Source: Hyphomicrobium sp.
Lineage (GTDB): Bacteria; Pseudomonadota; Alphaproteobacteria; Rhizobiales; Hyphomicrobiaceae
Length of the DNA stretch: 64,000 nucleotides
NCBI GenBank assembly: GCA_022843145.1
Contig: JALHOF010000003.1
Location: 210,066-274,065 of the forward strand
Direction of reading: 5' to 3'
The notes below the pieces were generated by a model that was not told the DNA's origin, ran no database searches, and worked only from the letters and a program-made list of their open reading frames with translations. Both the position numbers and the translations under genes were made by a program. This document shows, one piece after another, positions 1-7,848 of the stretch (positions are counted from its first letter, which is position 1; every line of letters begins with the position of its first letter).

Positions 1-99
1 AGCCTGATGGCGTTCAAGCGCGCAGGGGCGGCGGGGATTCTAACCTATTTCGCGCCGAGGGCGGCGGCGATGATGCGGGGCACGGAGCGGACGCCATGA
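1..99 (+). CDS. hemB: Delta-aminolevulinic acid dehydratase, C-terminal end (partial)
   Basis: Frame 1 is open from the window edge and gives 32 residues ending in LMAFKRAGAAGILTYFAPRA. This matches the conserved C-terminus of porphobilinogen synthase, which condenses two 5-aminolevulinate molecules in tetrapyrrole synthesis. Only this tail is present, so no active-site residues can be checked. The stop overlaps the next start in an ATGA arrangement, so the gene appears translationally coupled to the membrane protein and thiL that follow. Confidence 0.8.
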   Translation, partial: SLMAFKRAGAAGILTYFAPRAAAMMRGTERTP

Positions 100-449
100 G
101 CGAGAGCGCGTCGACGGCGGGGGGCGAGGCGGTCGGTCGCGGCCAACGTCCAGGAGGATTATGGCTGGTGGTGCTGTGCACGCTGGTCGCGGCGGTGGCC
201 CTGATGCCGTGGCTGATGGCGGCGCTGTTCGCGCCGGCGCTCTTGGGCGCGCCCGGGCCGTCGCCGTCGCCGCTGACGATCCTCGGCATCGCGGCGGTGC
301 TGTCCTATCCGATCTGGCTGTTCTATTGGGGTGGACGGGTGCTCGCGGAGCGGCGCGCGGGCGAGCCGGGGACGGGGCAGGCGGTGGTGATGGCGGCGCC
401 GGCGGTGCTGCTGATCACGGTGTTCTCCTACTTCAATTTTGCGCCGTGA
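96..449 (+). CDS. Small three-helix inner-membrane protein, function unknown
   Basis: This 117-aa protein has three hydrophobic stretches, at about residues 22-45 (LWLVVLCTLVAAVALMPWL), 60-80 (LTILGIAAVLSYPIWLFYW) and 96-115. A hydrophilic N-terminal tail of about 20 residues precedes them. The start overlaps the hemB stop (ATGA) and the stop overlaps the thiL GTG start (GTGA), so it sits in a tightly coupled operon. I do not recognise a family. Its position between a haem gene and a thiamine gene does not by itself indicate function. Confidence 0.7.
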   Translation: MSESASTAGGEAVGRGQRPGGLWLVVLCTLVAAVALMPWLMAALFAPALLGAPGPSPSPLTILGIAAVLSYPIWLFYWGGRVLAERRAGEPGTGQAVVMAAPAVLLITVFSYFNFAP

Positions 450-1468
450 GCGGCGGAGCGGGCCGAGGCGGCACAGGGCCGGTCGCGAGTGAAGCGGACA
501 TCATCGCTTACTTCGCGCCGCTGACGGCGCGGTTCCCGGGCGCGTTCGCGCTCAAAGACGATTGCGCGGCGTTCGCGCCGGAGCCGGGGTCCGAGATCGT
601 ACTCAACACCGACGCGGTGGCGGAGGGCGTGCATTTCCTCGCCGGAGACGGCGCGGCGGATGTTGCGTGGAAGGCGCTGGCGGTGAACGTGTCGGATCTC
701 GCGGCCAAGGGCGCGCGGCCACGGGTGTATCTGATGGCGCTGGCGTTTCCAGAGCCGCCGGGACGGGCGTGGTTGGAAGATTTCGCGCGCGGCCTCGCGG
801 AAGCGCAGGAGCGGTTCGGGATCGAGCTCGCGGGCGGCGATACGGATCAGCGGCCGGGGCCGATGTCGGTAACGATCACGGCAGTGGGGGAAGTGCCGGC
901 GGGACGGATGGTGCGGCGGGGCGCGGCGCGGCCGGGGGATGTTCTCTATGTCAGCGGAACGCTGGGCGACGCGGCGCTGGGGTTGAAGGTGCGGACGGAG
1001 ACCGATCTGGCGGCGCGCTGGCGGCTTGGGGCGCCGCACGCGCAGGCGCTCGTCGCGCGCTATCTCAGGCCGGAGCCGCCGATCGAACTCGCGACCGTGC
1101 TGATGGCGCACGCCCGCGCGGCGATGGATATTTCCGATGGGCTCACCAAGGACCTCGGCCGCATGGCCAAGGCCAGCGGCTGCGGCGCGACGGTCGAGAC
1201 GGCGAAACTGCCGATGTCGGCGGCGGTCGTCGCCGTCAATGCTGCGGATGCGCGAGCGGCGATGACGGCGATGCTGGCCGGCGGCGACGACTACGAAGTT
1301 CTGGCGGCGGTCGACCCGGCCGAGGCGCAGGCGTTCGAACGCGCGGCGGCGGCAGTGGGCGTGCGCGTGACGGCGATCGGGTCGATGAGGCCCGGCGCGG
1401 GCGTCGTCGTGCTCGATGGGCATAACCAGCCGATGGACATCATGCAATCGGGTTGGGATCATTTCTGA
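446..1468 (+). CDS. thiL: Thiamine-monophosphate kinase
   Basis: ThiL phosphorylates thiamine monophosphate to thiamine pyrophosphate with ATP. The 340-aa product has the family motifs in order: an acidic metal-binding KDD near residues 37-39, LNTDAVAEGVHF at about 53-64, AWKALAVNVSDLAAKGA, an AMDISDGL segment and a C-terminal AGGDDYE. The start is a GTG at 446 that overlaps the preceding stop. The frame is open further upstream, but only from 446 does the protein look like ThiL, and the resulting length is normal for the family. Confidence 0.93.
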   Translation: MSGGAGRGGTGPVASEADIIAYFAPLTARFPGAFALKDDCAAFAPEPGSEIVLNTDAVAEGVHFLAGDGAADVAWKALAVNVSDLAAKGARPRVYLMALAFPEPPGRAWLEDFARGLAEAQERFGIELAGGDTDQRPGPMSVTITAVGEVPAGRMVRRGAARPGDVLYVSGTLGDAALGLKVRTETDLAARWRLGAPHAQALVARYLRPEPPIELATVLMAHARAAMDISDGLTKDLGRMAKASGCGATVETAKLPMSAAVVAVNAADARAAMTAMLAGGDDYEVLAAVDPAEAQAFERAAAAVGVRVTAIGSMRPGAGVVVLDGHNQPMDIMQSGWDHF

Positions 1469-1736
1469 ATATGAGCGCGCTAAGGCGCGGATGAGTATTG
1501 GAAAAGGATGCTCGGTCAAGCTCGTCAGCGGATCTGAGCTGACACTCGGATGCAACACAGTGATGCGTGGCCGACACTGGCGCGGCATCTCGGCGCTTGG
1601 TAAGCGGTCTTTGTTTGGCCATACGGGTCAAGAGAAGTTATGCAACCTGCACCGATCGTGCGCGTTTCCAGGACGACGGCATGTCCAAAAAGCGCACGCA
1701 CTCATCGAAATCGCTTCGCAGCAACGGCGTGACACA

Positions 1737-3167
1737 GTGACCGCGTCAGGCGACGCCCCGCAGCCCGATCAGGACGACGGACCCTTGAGCTTCTTTCCAC
1801 TTACGACCTTAGCGAACATCCGCACGCGCTTCGTGACCGTGCGCGGTGCGAGCGTCCTGGCGTTCACGCTCGTGACGGCGCTGTTCGTGGCCGGCCCACG
1901 CGCAGTCGCACAGGCGGCCGAAGCGAACTGGTGGGAGCAGATCCCGGGCTTTGGCGCACCGAACTATGATCGCAAGGGTGACAAACCGGATCGCAAGGAG
2001 CGCAAGACCGAGGCGCTCGACGACCTCCGCCCCGACAGCACGCCGTGGCGCAGCGACATCATGCTACAGTCGCTCGACGGCGCGATCAGACAGTACGAGC
2101 AGATCGTCTCGAGAGGCGGCTGGCCGAGCATTCCGTCAAATCGCATGATCCGGCCAGGCGACGACGACGAGCGAATTTCGAATGTTCGCCGGCGACTTCG
2201 CGCCAGCGGCGATCTGCCTGGCAAGTCGACGGGCTACGAGTCGAATACGTTCGACGACGACCTCGAGCAGGCGGTGCGGCGCTTCCAGGGCCGCCACGGC
2301 ATCCGCGTCACCGGCCGCATCGATCGCCCGACGTTCGCGGTGTTGAACGTCTCGGCGGAAGCGCGGCTGGCCCAGCTCAGGCTGAACTACAACCGCATCC
2401 GCGACCTGCTGGCGGAACGGCTCGATGATCGCTACGTGCTCGTCAACGTGCCGGCGTTCCAGCTCGAGGCCGTCGAGCGCCACGAATCCGTGCAGCGCCA
2501 CCGCGTCATCGTCGGCCGTGAAGGACGCGAGACACCGCAACTCAGGGCATCGATCCGGGCGTTGAATTTCTTCCCCTATTGGCGCGTGCCGGAGAGTGTG
2601 GCGACGCTCGACCTGATTCCCAAGCTCCGCAAGGAGCCGGAGTACATCACCAACGAGAAGATTCGCGTCCTGACCGGCAACTACAACGGGCCGGAGATCG
2701 ACGCGACCAACATCGACTGGAATACGGCCGACGGAAAGTCGATCCGCTTCCGTCAAGATCCGGGTCCGCAGAATGCGCTGGGCCTCGTGCGCATCGACAT
2801 GCCGAACGAGCACGGCGTCTACATGCACGACACGCCGTTGAAGCCGCTGTTCGAGCAGCGCGGGCGTGCGTTCAGCGCGGGATGCGTGCGCGTCCAGGGC
2901 GTGTTTGAGCTCGTCGAGTGGATCGCCAGAAGCGAAGCGGGCTGGGAGCAGCCGGGCCGTGTGCAGGACGTGCTGGCGGCAGGACAGGCCGTGGACTTGA
3001 CGCTGACCCGCCCGATCCCGGTCTATTTCGCCTACATCACGGCTTGGGCAGAGCCGAGCGGCCGCGTCGAATTCCGTCCCGACATCTACGGGCGAGACGG
3101 CGCGGGCGACGGCGACGGCCAGAAGGACCCGGACGCCCCGCCGCCGGCTCCCGGCTTGGCGCCCTGA
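1737..3167 (+). CDS. L,D-transpeptidase (YcbB-type, YkuD domain) with peptidoglycan-binding domain
   Basis: This envelope enzyme makes or exchanges 3-3 peptidoglycan crosslinks. From the GTG at 1737 it is 476 aa: a membrane anchor or signal at about 35-62 (SVLAFTLVTALFVAGP), a peptidoglycan-binding fold at about 160-205 (DLEQAVRRFQGRHGIRVTG), then a YkuD catalytic domain with His364 (YMHD) and Cys383 in SAGCVRV. The open frame continues upstream to 1416, inside thiL, so the start is inferred: nothing upstream of 1737 resembles the protein. A GTG at about 1836 is a second possibility. Confidence 0.87.
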   Translation: MTASGDAPQPDQDDGPLSFFPLTTLANIRTRFVTVRGASVLAFTLVTALFVAGPRAVAQAAEANWWEQIPGFGAPNYDRKGDKPDRKERKTEALDDLRPDSTPWRSDIMLQSLDGAIRQYEQIVSRGGWPSIPSNRMIRPGDDDERISNVRRRLRASGDLPGKSTGYESNTFDDDLEQAVRRFQGRHGIRVTGRIDRPTFAVLNVSAEARLAQLRLNYNRIRDLLAERLDDRYVLVNVPAFQLEAVERHESVQRHRVIVGREGRETPQLRASIRALNFFPYWRVPESVATLDLIPKLRKEPEYITNEKIRVLTGNYNGPEIDATNIDWNTADGKSIRFRQDPGPQNALGLVRIDMPNEHGVYMHDTPLKPLFEQRGRAFSAGCVRVQGVFELVEWIARSEAGWEQPGRVQDVLAAGQAVDLTLTRPIPVYFAYITAWAEPSGRVEFRPDIYGRDGAGDGDGQKDPDAPPPAPGLAP

Positions 3168-3581
3168 GCCGACGGTTTACGCGTCTTCGAGTTTTCAACG
3201 CCGTTCCAGCCAACGCCGGGACGGCGTTTTCGTGTTCGGGGTTCAGCCGCCACCTTGCGGTTGCCATGCAACGCTCTGCCCAGTCCCGGCCGCCTCGCAC
3301 CATCTTGGTGGCGGGACGGTCGGCCGTTGGGAGATGCCGGCTCAATTCGGCTCAAGCGGACGAGTTGAGCATATTCCATTATACTGAACATGATTCTGTA
3401 GGGTTGGTCCGCGGCGCCTGAGCGGTTTTGGCGGCCGCGTCACTATTCGTTAATCCCGCGTTTACCTTGACGATCTAGCGCTTGTTGCTGCGCAGCACGT
3501 GGCTGCCGCGTCGATTTTCACGAGCCTGCGGCTTGGTGCCGAGGAAGCCCGAGCCGAACACCACCTGGAGAGATCGCCCGC
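3168..3581. other. 414-bp intergenic region with terminator-like hairpin
   Basis: The 8-bp arms AACGCCGT (3197-3204) and ACGGCGTT (3221-3228) can pair. They are followed by a weakly T-rich TTCGTGTT, a plausible terminator for the L,D-transpeptidase gene. The rest is unusually AT-rich around 3365-3400 and has a TTGACG -35-like hexamer at 3467-3472. No convincing -10 follows at 17 bp, so I do not call a promoter. No gene is seen. Confidence 0.45.
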
Positions 3582-4532
3582 ATGCGCGCTTCATTCGCCT
3601 CGCTGACCTTGATCGTCGCCATCGGTTCGGCGGCTGGCTTGGCGGCGCTTCCGATGAGCGAGGCTCTGGCTCAGTCCGCAGCCAAGGGTGAGAGCTACAA
3701 GATCATCAGCGAGGACGGCAACGAAGGGCGGCGCAGCATCTCGGTGCGCCTTGCCGGTCGCGTGAGCGAAGCGGAGATCAAGCGGCTGGCCGACGGACTG
3801 ATCGCCAAGCGGCGTGCGGCGAGCGGGCGCGTCGTGGTCCGTCTCTATCTCGACGGCATGGCGCTCGATCAGGCGCCGTGGGCGGTCGCGACCTACCAGT
3901 CGGACCTGAAGATCGCCATCAGCGGCCTGAAGCTCGAAGAGGAAGAGCTGTACCTGTCCGAGCTGCGCAACGATCGCCGCCAGATCGTCGGCGCCTGGCT
4001 GACGTCGCCGCCTGCGGTGCCGGGGCGGCTCGCGATCTATCGCGACAAGGGCAAGGTGTTTGCCGAGTGGCGGCTGCGCAATGGTTTGAAGACGGTGGAT
4101 GAGTTGGAAGAGAGCCGCGTCAACCGAGGCCGCCGCTATGATGTCAAGGGCGAGAACGCCGGGCACTTCGTGGTCACGGCGGCGGGCGTGCTCGAAATGC
4201 GCGATGCCGACAAGCTGATTGCGGTCGCGGAACGAATTGCACCGGAGCGGCTCGCTCCAGCCGCGCCGGGGAACGCGCCGGTGGCGCAGTCGGCGACCCC
4301 GCTGCCGCCGGTGACAACGCCGGCTGGCGCAAATGCCGCCGCCGCCTCGGCCGCTGAGCGCGCCGTGGCGGGCGCGGAGGATGCCGACCCGGCGGCGGAC
4401 GCCGCGCCGATCACCGCCGCGGTGCCGAAAGCGCAGCCCCGGAAGCGCATTGTACGGTCGCAGCCAGCCCAGCCGGTGAAATCGGCGTCGAGAGCCGACA
4501 CTGGCCCGATCATGCGGCTGCAGGGGCAGTAG
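3582..4532 (+). CDS. Secreted protein of unknown function with Ala/Pro-rich tail
   Basis: This is a 316-aa protein with a Sec signal peptide (ASLTLIVAIGSAAGLAALPMSEALAQS, cleavage after AQS or ALA). A folded-looking region follows at about 37-220, with alternating charged and aliphatic segments such as RVVVRLYLDGMALDQAPWAVATY. The last 90 residues are Ala/Pro-rich and end in a basic stretch (KAQPRKRIVRS). I recognise no catalytic motif. An exported periplasmic role is inferred only from the signal peptide. The gene is monocistronic and is the last backbone gene before E1. Confidence 0.7.
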   Translation: MRASFASLTLIVAIGSAAGLAALPMSEALAQSAAKGESYKIISEDGNEGRRSISVRLAGRVSEAEIKRLADGLIAKRRAASGRVVVRLYLDGMALDQAPWAVATYQSDLKIAISGLKLEEEELYLSELRNDRRQIVGAWLTSPPAVPGRLAIYRDKGKVFAEWRLRNGLKTVDELEESRVNRGRRYDVKGENAGHFVVTAAGVLEMRDADKLIAVAERIAPERLAPAAPGNAPVAQSATPLPPVTTPAGANAAAASAAERAVAGAEDADPAADAAPITAAVPKAQPRKRIVRSQPAQPVKSASRADTGPIMRLQGQ

Positions 4533-4858
4533 TCAGAACTTGACCTGAACGCCACAAAAGGCGGCGCCGAAGATCGGCGACCTGTCGCCGAGCCGCGCTC
4601 GTCCGCGTGCATGCGGGACGCCGCAGCAGAGACTTGCGCATCGAAACACCGAGGTCACTTCGGAATTTCGGCCGACGTTGTGATCGTCAGCACGGGCTGG
4701 AACAACGTGCGAGAGGGGCGTGCCGGTGGTGAGCATTCTGGTAAGCGCACTGCGGTGGCCGCGACGAGTAAATCAAAGGGGCAGACCGCAGCCGCCTTGG
4801 TGACCCAGAAGAAGCGGTGAGTCTGCCGGTTTTCGACCGAAAGACCGGAAATGGAAGG
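4533..4858. other. Intergenic region between backbone gene and attL of E1
   Basis: This 326-bp stretch has no convincing gene. Short ORFs exist on both strands but lack ribosome-binding sites and recognisable composition. It is the left chromosomal flank of the island, so before integration it would have joined the tRNA-Asn 3' flank near 25125. Confidence 0.4.
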
Positions 4859-4883
4859 CCAAGATGGCTCCGCGGGTAGGATT
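4859..4883. repeat. attL of E1 (25-bp direct repeat of tRNA-Asn 3' end)
   Basis: These 25 bp match 25100-25124 exactly and contain the last 19 nt of tRNA-Asn, including the encoded CCA end, plus 6 bp beyond it. Flanking bases diverge on both sides apart from a few that precede the core (one mismatch). No tRNA body follows here, so this is the displaced copy generated by integration. Confidence 0.9.
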
Positions 4884-4928
4884 GCAGAGCCAGAAGCGCT
4901 GTTGATTTCAAATAAATAATTCGGCCTC

Positions 4929-4962
4929 TGCGGCACGTTCTGTGGCACAAGTTGTGGCACAA
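4929..4962. promoter_or_regulatory. Left integrase arm-type sites of E1 (three 10-bp repeats, 12-bp period)
   Basis: TGCGGCACGT (4929), TGTGGCACAA (4941) and TGTGGCACAA (4953) are spaced exactly 12 bp apart in one orientation, between attL and the integrase start. The same motif recurs three times with the same period at 24982-25015 next to attR. Paired, phased repeats beside both att sites are the usual layout of integrase or excisionase arm sites. The function is inferred. Confidence 0.7.
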
Positions 4963-4987
4963 GGAGTCGTTCGGAGAGGCTCACGAA

Positions 4988-6289
4988 ATGGCTGGTGGCA
5001 AGGCTTATCTGAGACGGCGGGCCGGCGTCTGGCACTACCGTCGGCGGGTCCCGGCGGATCTAGTACAACTCGACACCCGCGGCGAGGTCCGTGTGACCAC
5101 GGGGAAGCGAGAGTTTGCCGCCGCCATCGTGATCGCCGAGCGGATCAACGCCCAGCTCGAGGCCCATTGGAGGGCGCTCTCAGAAGCCGCGGCCCGCGGC
5201 CAAGCGCCATCGAGCACGGCCGACCGGTTCCTTGCCGCCGTCAAGCTCGCGCGCCAGATGGGCATCGCCTATCGGCCCGCCGATGATCTCGCCGCTGGTC
5301 CGCTTTCCGAACTCCTGGCGCGCATCGAGACGCTCGAGGATCGCGGTGCCGTGGGGTCGGCGCCGGTGGTGGCAGCCGTGCTCGGCGGTGCGCAGCGGCC
5401 ATCCGTGCGGCTCTCCGAGCTGTTCTCGAGCTACGAGGGTTTTTCAGGCGACCAACTGATCGGTAAGTCACCAGATCAGGTTCGCAAGTGGCGGAACCCA
5501 CGACTCCGCGCTGTGTCGAACATTCTCGAAGTCGTGGGCGACAAGCCTCTAGCCGACATCACACGGGACGACGCGCTCGACTTTCGTGCGTGGTGGCTCG
5601 ATCGCGTCCGCGACGAGGGATACGACCAGGGCAGCGCCAACAAGGATCTCGGCCACCTCGCCAACATGATGCGCACGCTCGACGAGGCGTGGCGGCTCGG
5701 CCTCTCGCGGCCGTTAGAGGGCGTCCGCATCGCCGGTGAGCGGCACAACCCGCGCATCCCCTACGAACCGTCGTTCGTGCGCGAGCGCATATTGCCGGGT
5801 CGTGAGCTTGGCGGGCTCAATGCAGAGGCGCGCGCGATCGTGCGCATGGTGGCGGCGACGGGCCTGCGGCCTTCCGAGGTGGCGGCACTGACCAGTGCAC
5901 GCATCGTGCTCGAGGCGGAGGTGCCGCACGTGAAGATTCGGCCAGAGGCGCGCCAGCTGAAGACTCGGCAGTCGGAACGCGACATGCCGCTGGTCGGTAT
6001 CGCGCTTGAGGTGATGACCGAGCACCGCGAAGGATTCCCGCGCTACCGCGACGCGCCGGATTCGCTCTCGGCCACCGTCAACAAGGCGCTGGGCGCCGCC
6101 GGACTTCGGCCGACGCCAGAGCACACGCTCTACTCGCTGCGGCATACCTTCAAGGACCGACTGATCGCGCTCGAGGCGCCGGAGCGGGTGCAGGATGCTC
6201 TGATGGGCCATGCGGTTCGGGGCATCGAGTATGGATCGGGCCCAAGCCTCGCGCAGCGGGCGGAGTGGCTGGCGAAGGTGTGGGGTTAA
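4988..6289 (+). CDS. int: Tyrosine recombinase / site-specific integrase of E1
   Basis: This phage-type integrase should catalyse insertion at tRNA-Asn. From ATG 4988, preceded by GGAGAGG about 9 nt upstream, it has 433 residues. An N-terminal arm-binding-like segment (RRRAGVWHYRRRVPADL) precedes a SAM-like core-binding region at about 120-230. The catalytic domain has Arg294 in TGLRPSEV, Arg385-His386 in YSLRHTF, GH at about 400 and nucleophile Tyr415 in GIEYGSG. The first box-II histidine is a Tyr here. The frame is open 12 codons further upstream, across the arm repeats, but the SD selects 4988. Confidence 0.93.
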   Translation: MAGGKAYLRRRAGVWHYRRRVPADLVQLDTRGEVRVTTGKREFAAAIVIAERINAQLEAHWRALSEAAARGQAPSSTADRFLAAVKLARQMGIAYRPADDLAAGPLSELLARIETLEDRGAVGSAPVVAAVLGGAQRPSVRLSELFSSYEGFSGDQLIGKSPDQVRKWRNPRLRAVSNILEVVGDKPLADITRDDALDFRAWWLDRVRDEGYDQGSANKDLGHLANMMRTLDEAWRLGLSRPLEGVRIAGERHNPRIPYEPSFVRERILPGRELGGLNAEARAIVRMVAATGLRPSEVAALTSARIVLEAEVPHVKIRPEARQLKTRQSERDMPLVGIALEVMTEHREGFPRYRDAPDSLSATVNKALGAAGLRPTPEHTLYSLRHTFKDRLIALEAPERVQDALMGHAVRGIEYGSGPSLAQRAEWLAKVWG

Positions 6290-6486
6290 GCCGCGTGATC
6301 GACGCGGGCGGCGAGCATGGCCCGGGCGCGGGCCACGGCGTCCTGTCGGCTCGCGCGCTGGGCGAGTTCACCTTCGATCCGCTCGAAAATCGCAGCGTAG
6401 ACCTCGCCGCCGGGTGCCGCCACGATCCGCGCCGCGGCGTGCAGCGCGCGCTCGATCCTGGCGGTTGTGATGGCGGGTGCGGGCAT
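6286..6486 (-). CDS. Small conserved integrase-adjacent protein
   Basis: This 66-aa, Ala/Arg-rich, probably helical protein (ARIERALHAAARIV ... IFERIEGELAQRAS ... ARARAMLAARV) is convergent with the integrase and overlaps its stop by 4 bp. From memory, short proteins of this type often sit beside alphaproteobacterial integrases. I know no activity. A role with the integrase, for instance in excision, is only a guess. Confidence 0.55.
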   Translation of the reverse strand: MPAPAITTARIERALHAAARIVAAPGGEVYAAIFERIEGELAQRASRQDAVARARAMLAARVDHAA

Positions 6487-6574
6487 CGTCTCGCGGAGTG
6501 CTCTGTTGCTCTAGGAGGGAGCGTAGAGAGCCGGCGATGCGAGTCGCCCGAACACGGGTCCGAGCACTTGAGTT

Positions 6575-7327
6575 CTACCAGGGAAGTCGGACAAGAACGC
6601 CGCTTTCGATCTGCCGGCGAGTCTCGGCGTTGTCCGGCGCGCGCCTCGTCAGCTTGGCGAGCTTGAACAGCCCGACATGCTGTTGAAGGATCTGCCAGAT
6701 GTCGCTACGGGAGATTACGCGGACGGTGGTGCCGATATCACCGGTGGGCTGATTGCCATTGCGCCAGCGCTCCAAGGACCTCTTAACGCGAGCGGTCGCG
6801 GCGACGAGTGGGTCGCCGCCATCGTCACGAGAGTCGACCTCGGGCTGGGCTTCGCAGACGACCCGCCGACACGCCTCCCCTATTCGAAGGCCGTCGGCAA
6901 GCGCCGCCTCGACCCGCTGTGGCAGTCGGTTCTCCTGGTCAGATACGCGCCCTTCAATCTGGTCGAGCAGCTCTGCGGATCCCGGGCCGGCGATGCCCCA
7001 GGCGATCATGGCCGACATGGCATTGCTGAACGCAGGGTCGCGCGTGGCCTCCGAAGCGTGGCTCAGAAGTCGGTAGGTGTCGTTCGGCGTCCGATCGATC
7101 CCTGCTGGATCCGCATGGGCCGTGCGTTCACTCCACGACAGTCCGCGCTGTAACGGAACGACCTCATCCGGAGGAACGTCCCACTCACCGGTCCGCCCAT
7201 CGGATTTATTTCTCAGCCGCTTGGTGCCGCGCCGCACGGATCTGGCGCTGCGCATGAAGCGCGTGTGCTGGACAATCTCGTGGCCGGGGAACTCGTCACC
7301 CGGCGTGGTCCGCTCCCGACGTGCCAC
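6575..7327 (-). CDS. Unknown 250-aa island protein
   Basis: The gene starts at a GTG (7327) with a strong GGAGGGG ribosome-binding site five to six nt upstream, which supports it over the opposite-strand ORFs. The product is basic at the N-terminus and becomes mixed helical, with a segment near the C-terminus (DIWQILQQHVGLFKLAKLT) that could be an amphipathic helix. No family is recognised. It is divergent from the AlpA-like gene at 7435, so the 107-bp gap at 7328-7434 probably holds promoters for both. Confidence 0.55.
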   Translation of the reverse strand: MARRERTTPGDEFPGHEIVQHTRFMRSARSVRRGTKRLRNKSDGRTGEWDVPPDEVVPLQRGLSWSERTAHADPAGIDRTPNDTYRLLSHASEATRDPAFSNAMSAMIAWGIAGPGSAELLDQIEGRVSDQENRLPQRVEAALADGLRIGEACRRVVCEAQPEVDSRDDGGDPLVAATARVKRSLERWRNGNQPTGDIGTTVRVISRSDIWQILQQHVGLFKLAKLTRRAPDNAETRRQIESGVLVRLPW

Positions 7328-7434
7328 CTGCCCCTCCGATCAGAACACCGATCCATGCACCCGTGTCCCGGCGAATCGTAACCGCATCGCCTACAGACGA
7401 CAACAGATGTCGCCGTGTTCAAACGGAGTCTGCC

Positions 7435-7683
7435 GTGGATAGCCACAACGCAGTCGGTCGCACCGAACTGGTAGCGCCGCCGACCGGGCCGTACATGTCG
7501 AGCGCCGAGTTCGCGCAGTATGCGCGATTGGCCGAACGCACACCGTCCGTCTGGCGTGGGCGGAACATCGGGCCGCCGTGGATCAAATGTGGCCGCCGCG
7601 TTCTGTATCGGCGCGACGACGTAGACGCGTGGCTGCGCGCGCGGTTGGTGAGTCCGGTGGAACCGATCAGGTTTGCTGACTAG
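7435..7683 (+). CDS. AlpA/excisionase-like helix-turn-helix protein (E1)
   Basis: This 82-aa protein starts at GTG 7435, with GGAG six nt upstream. It has the compact winged-HTH pattern of AlpA and MerR-like excisionases: SSAEFAQYARLAERTPSVWRGRNIGPPWIKCGRRVLYRRDDVDAWLRAR. Such proteins direct excision or activate integrase genes in P4-type islands. E2 carries a counterpart at 34220. In both, the next downstream feature is the GTTGCGTT repeat motif, which suggests a linked control point. Confidence 0.75.
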   Translation: MDSHNAVGRTELVAPPTGPYMSSAEFAQYARLAERTPSVWRGRNIGPPWIKCGRRVLYRRDDVDAWLRARLVSPVEPIRFAD

Positions 7684-7713
7684 CGGCGCTGGGTGCCGCC
7701 GTCAGCCGATCCC

Positions 7714-7740
7714 GTTGCGTTAGTTGCGTTTGTTGCGTCC
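7714..7740. promoter_or_regulatory. GTTGCGTT direct repeats (E1 copy)
   Basis: Three back-to-back 9-bp units, GTTGCGTTA, GTTGCGTTT and GTTGCGTCC, follow the AlpA-like gene. E2 has two copies of the unit at 34532-34549, also just after its AlpA-like gene. In both elements they are preceded by GCGCTGGGYGCCGCCGTC (7686-7703 here). Conservation between two otherwise diverged elements points to a protein-binding or replication-control site. Confidence 0.6.
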
Positions 7741-7752
7741 GCGTAAAAGCCA

Positions 7753-7780
7753 GAGCCGCCGGGTGTGATCCCGGCGGCTC
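7753..7780. promoter_or_regulatory. Perfect 11-bp stem hairpin before the initiator gene
   Basis: GAGCCGCCGGG (7753-7763) pairs perfectly with CCCGGCGGCTC (7770-7780) around a TGTGAT loop. No T-tract follows, so it is not a standard terminator. It lies in the leader of the initiator gene and a GTG in the loop opens that frame, so it could act in attenuation, translational control or as a DNA structure near the origin. Confidence 0.55.
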
Positions 7781-7848
7781 GTAGGACAACGCGACGGTGC
7801 GCGCTGATCAGTGGTGGCAGCCTGATTCGTACAGCAATCCGCCGTCGC

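Noticed and set aside
1681..1740. 19-codon ORF just before the L,D-transpeptidase start, overlapping it
   Set aside because: The overlap with the GTG start suggests a leader peptide, but the composition shows no regulatory codon run and no SD, so it is likely chance.
4533..4736. Possible outer-membrane protein C-terminus (ends in Phe) on the minus strand
   Set aside because: Only the last few residues look right; upstream residues are Cys/Arg-rich and no beta-barrel pattern or start site is seen.
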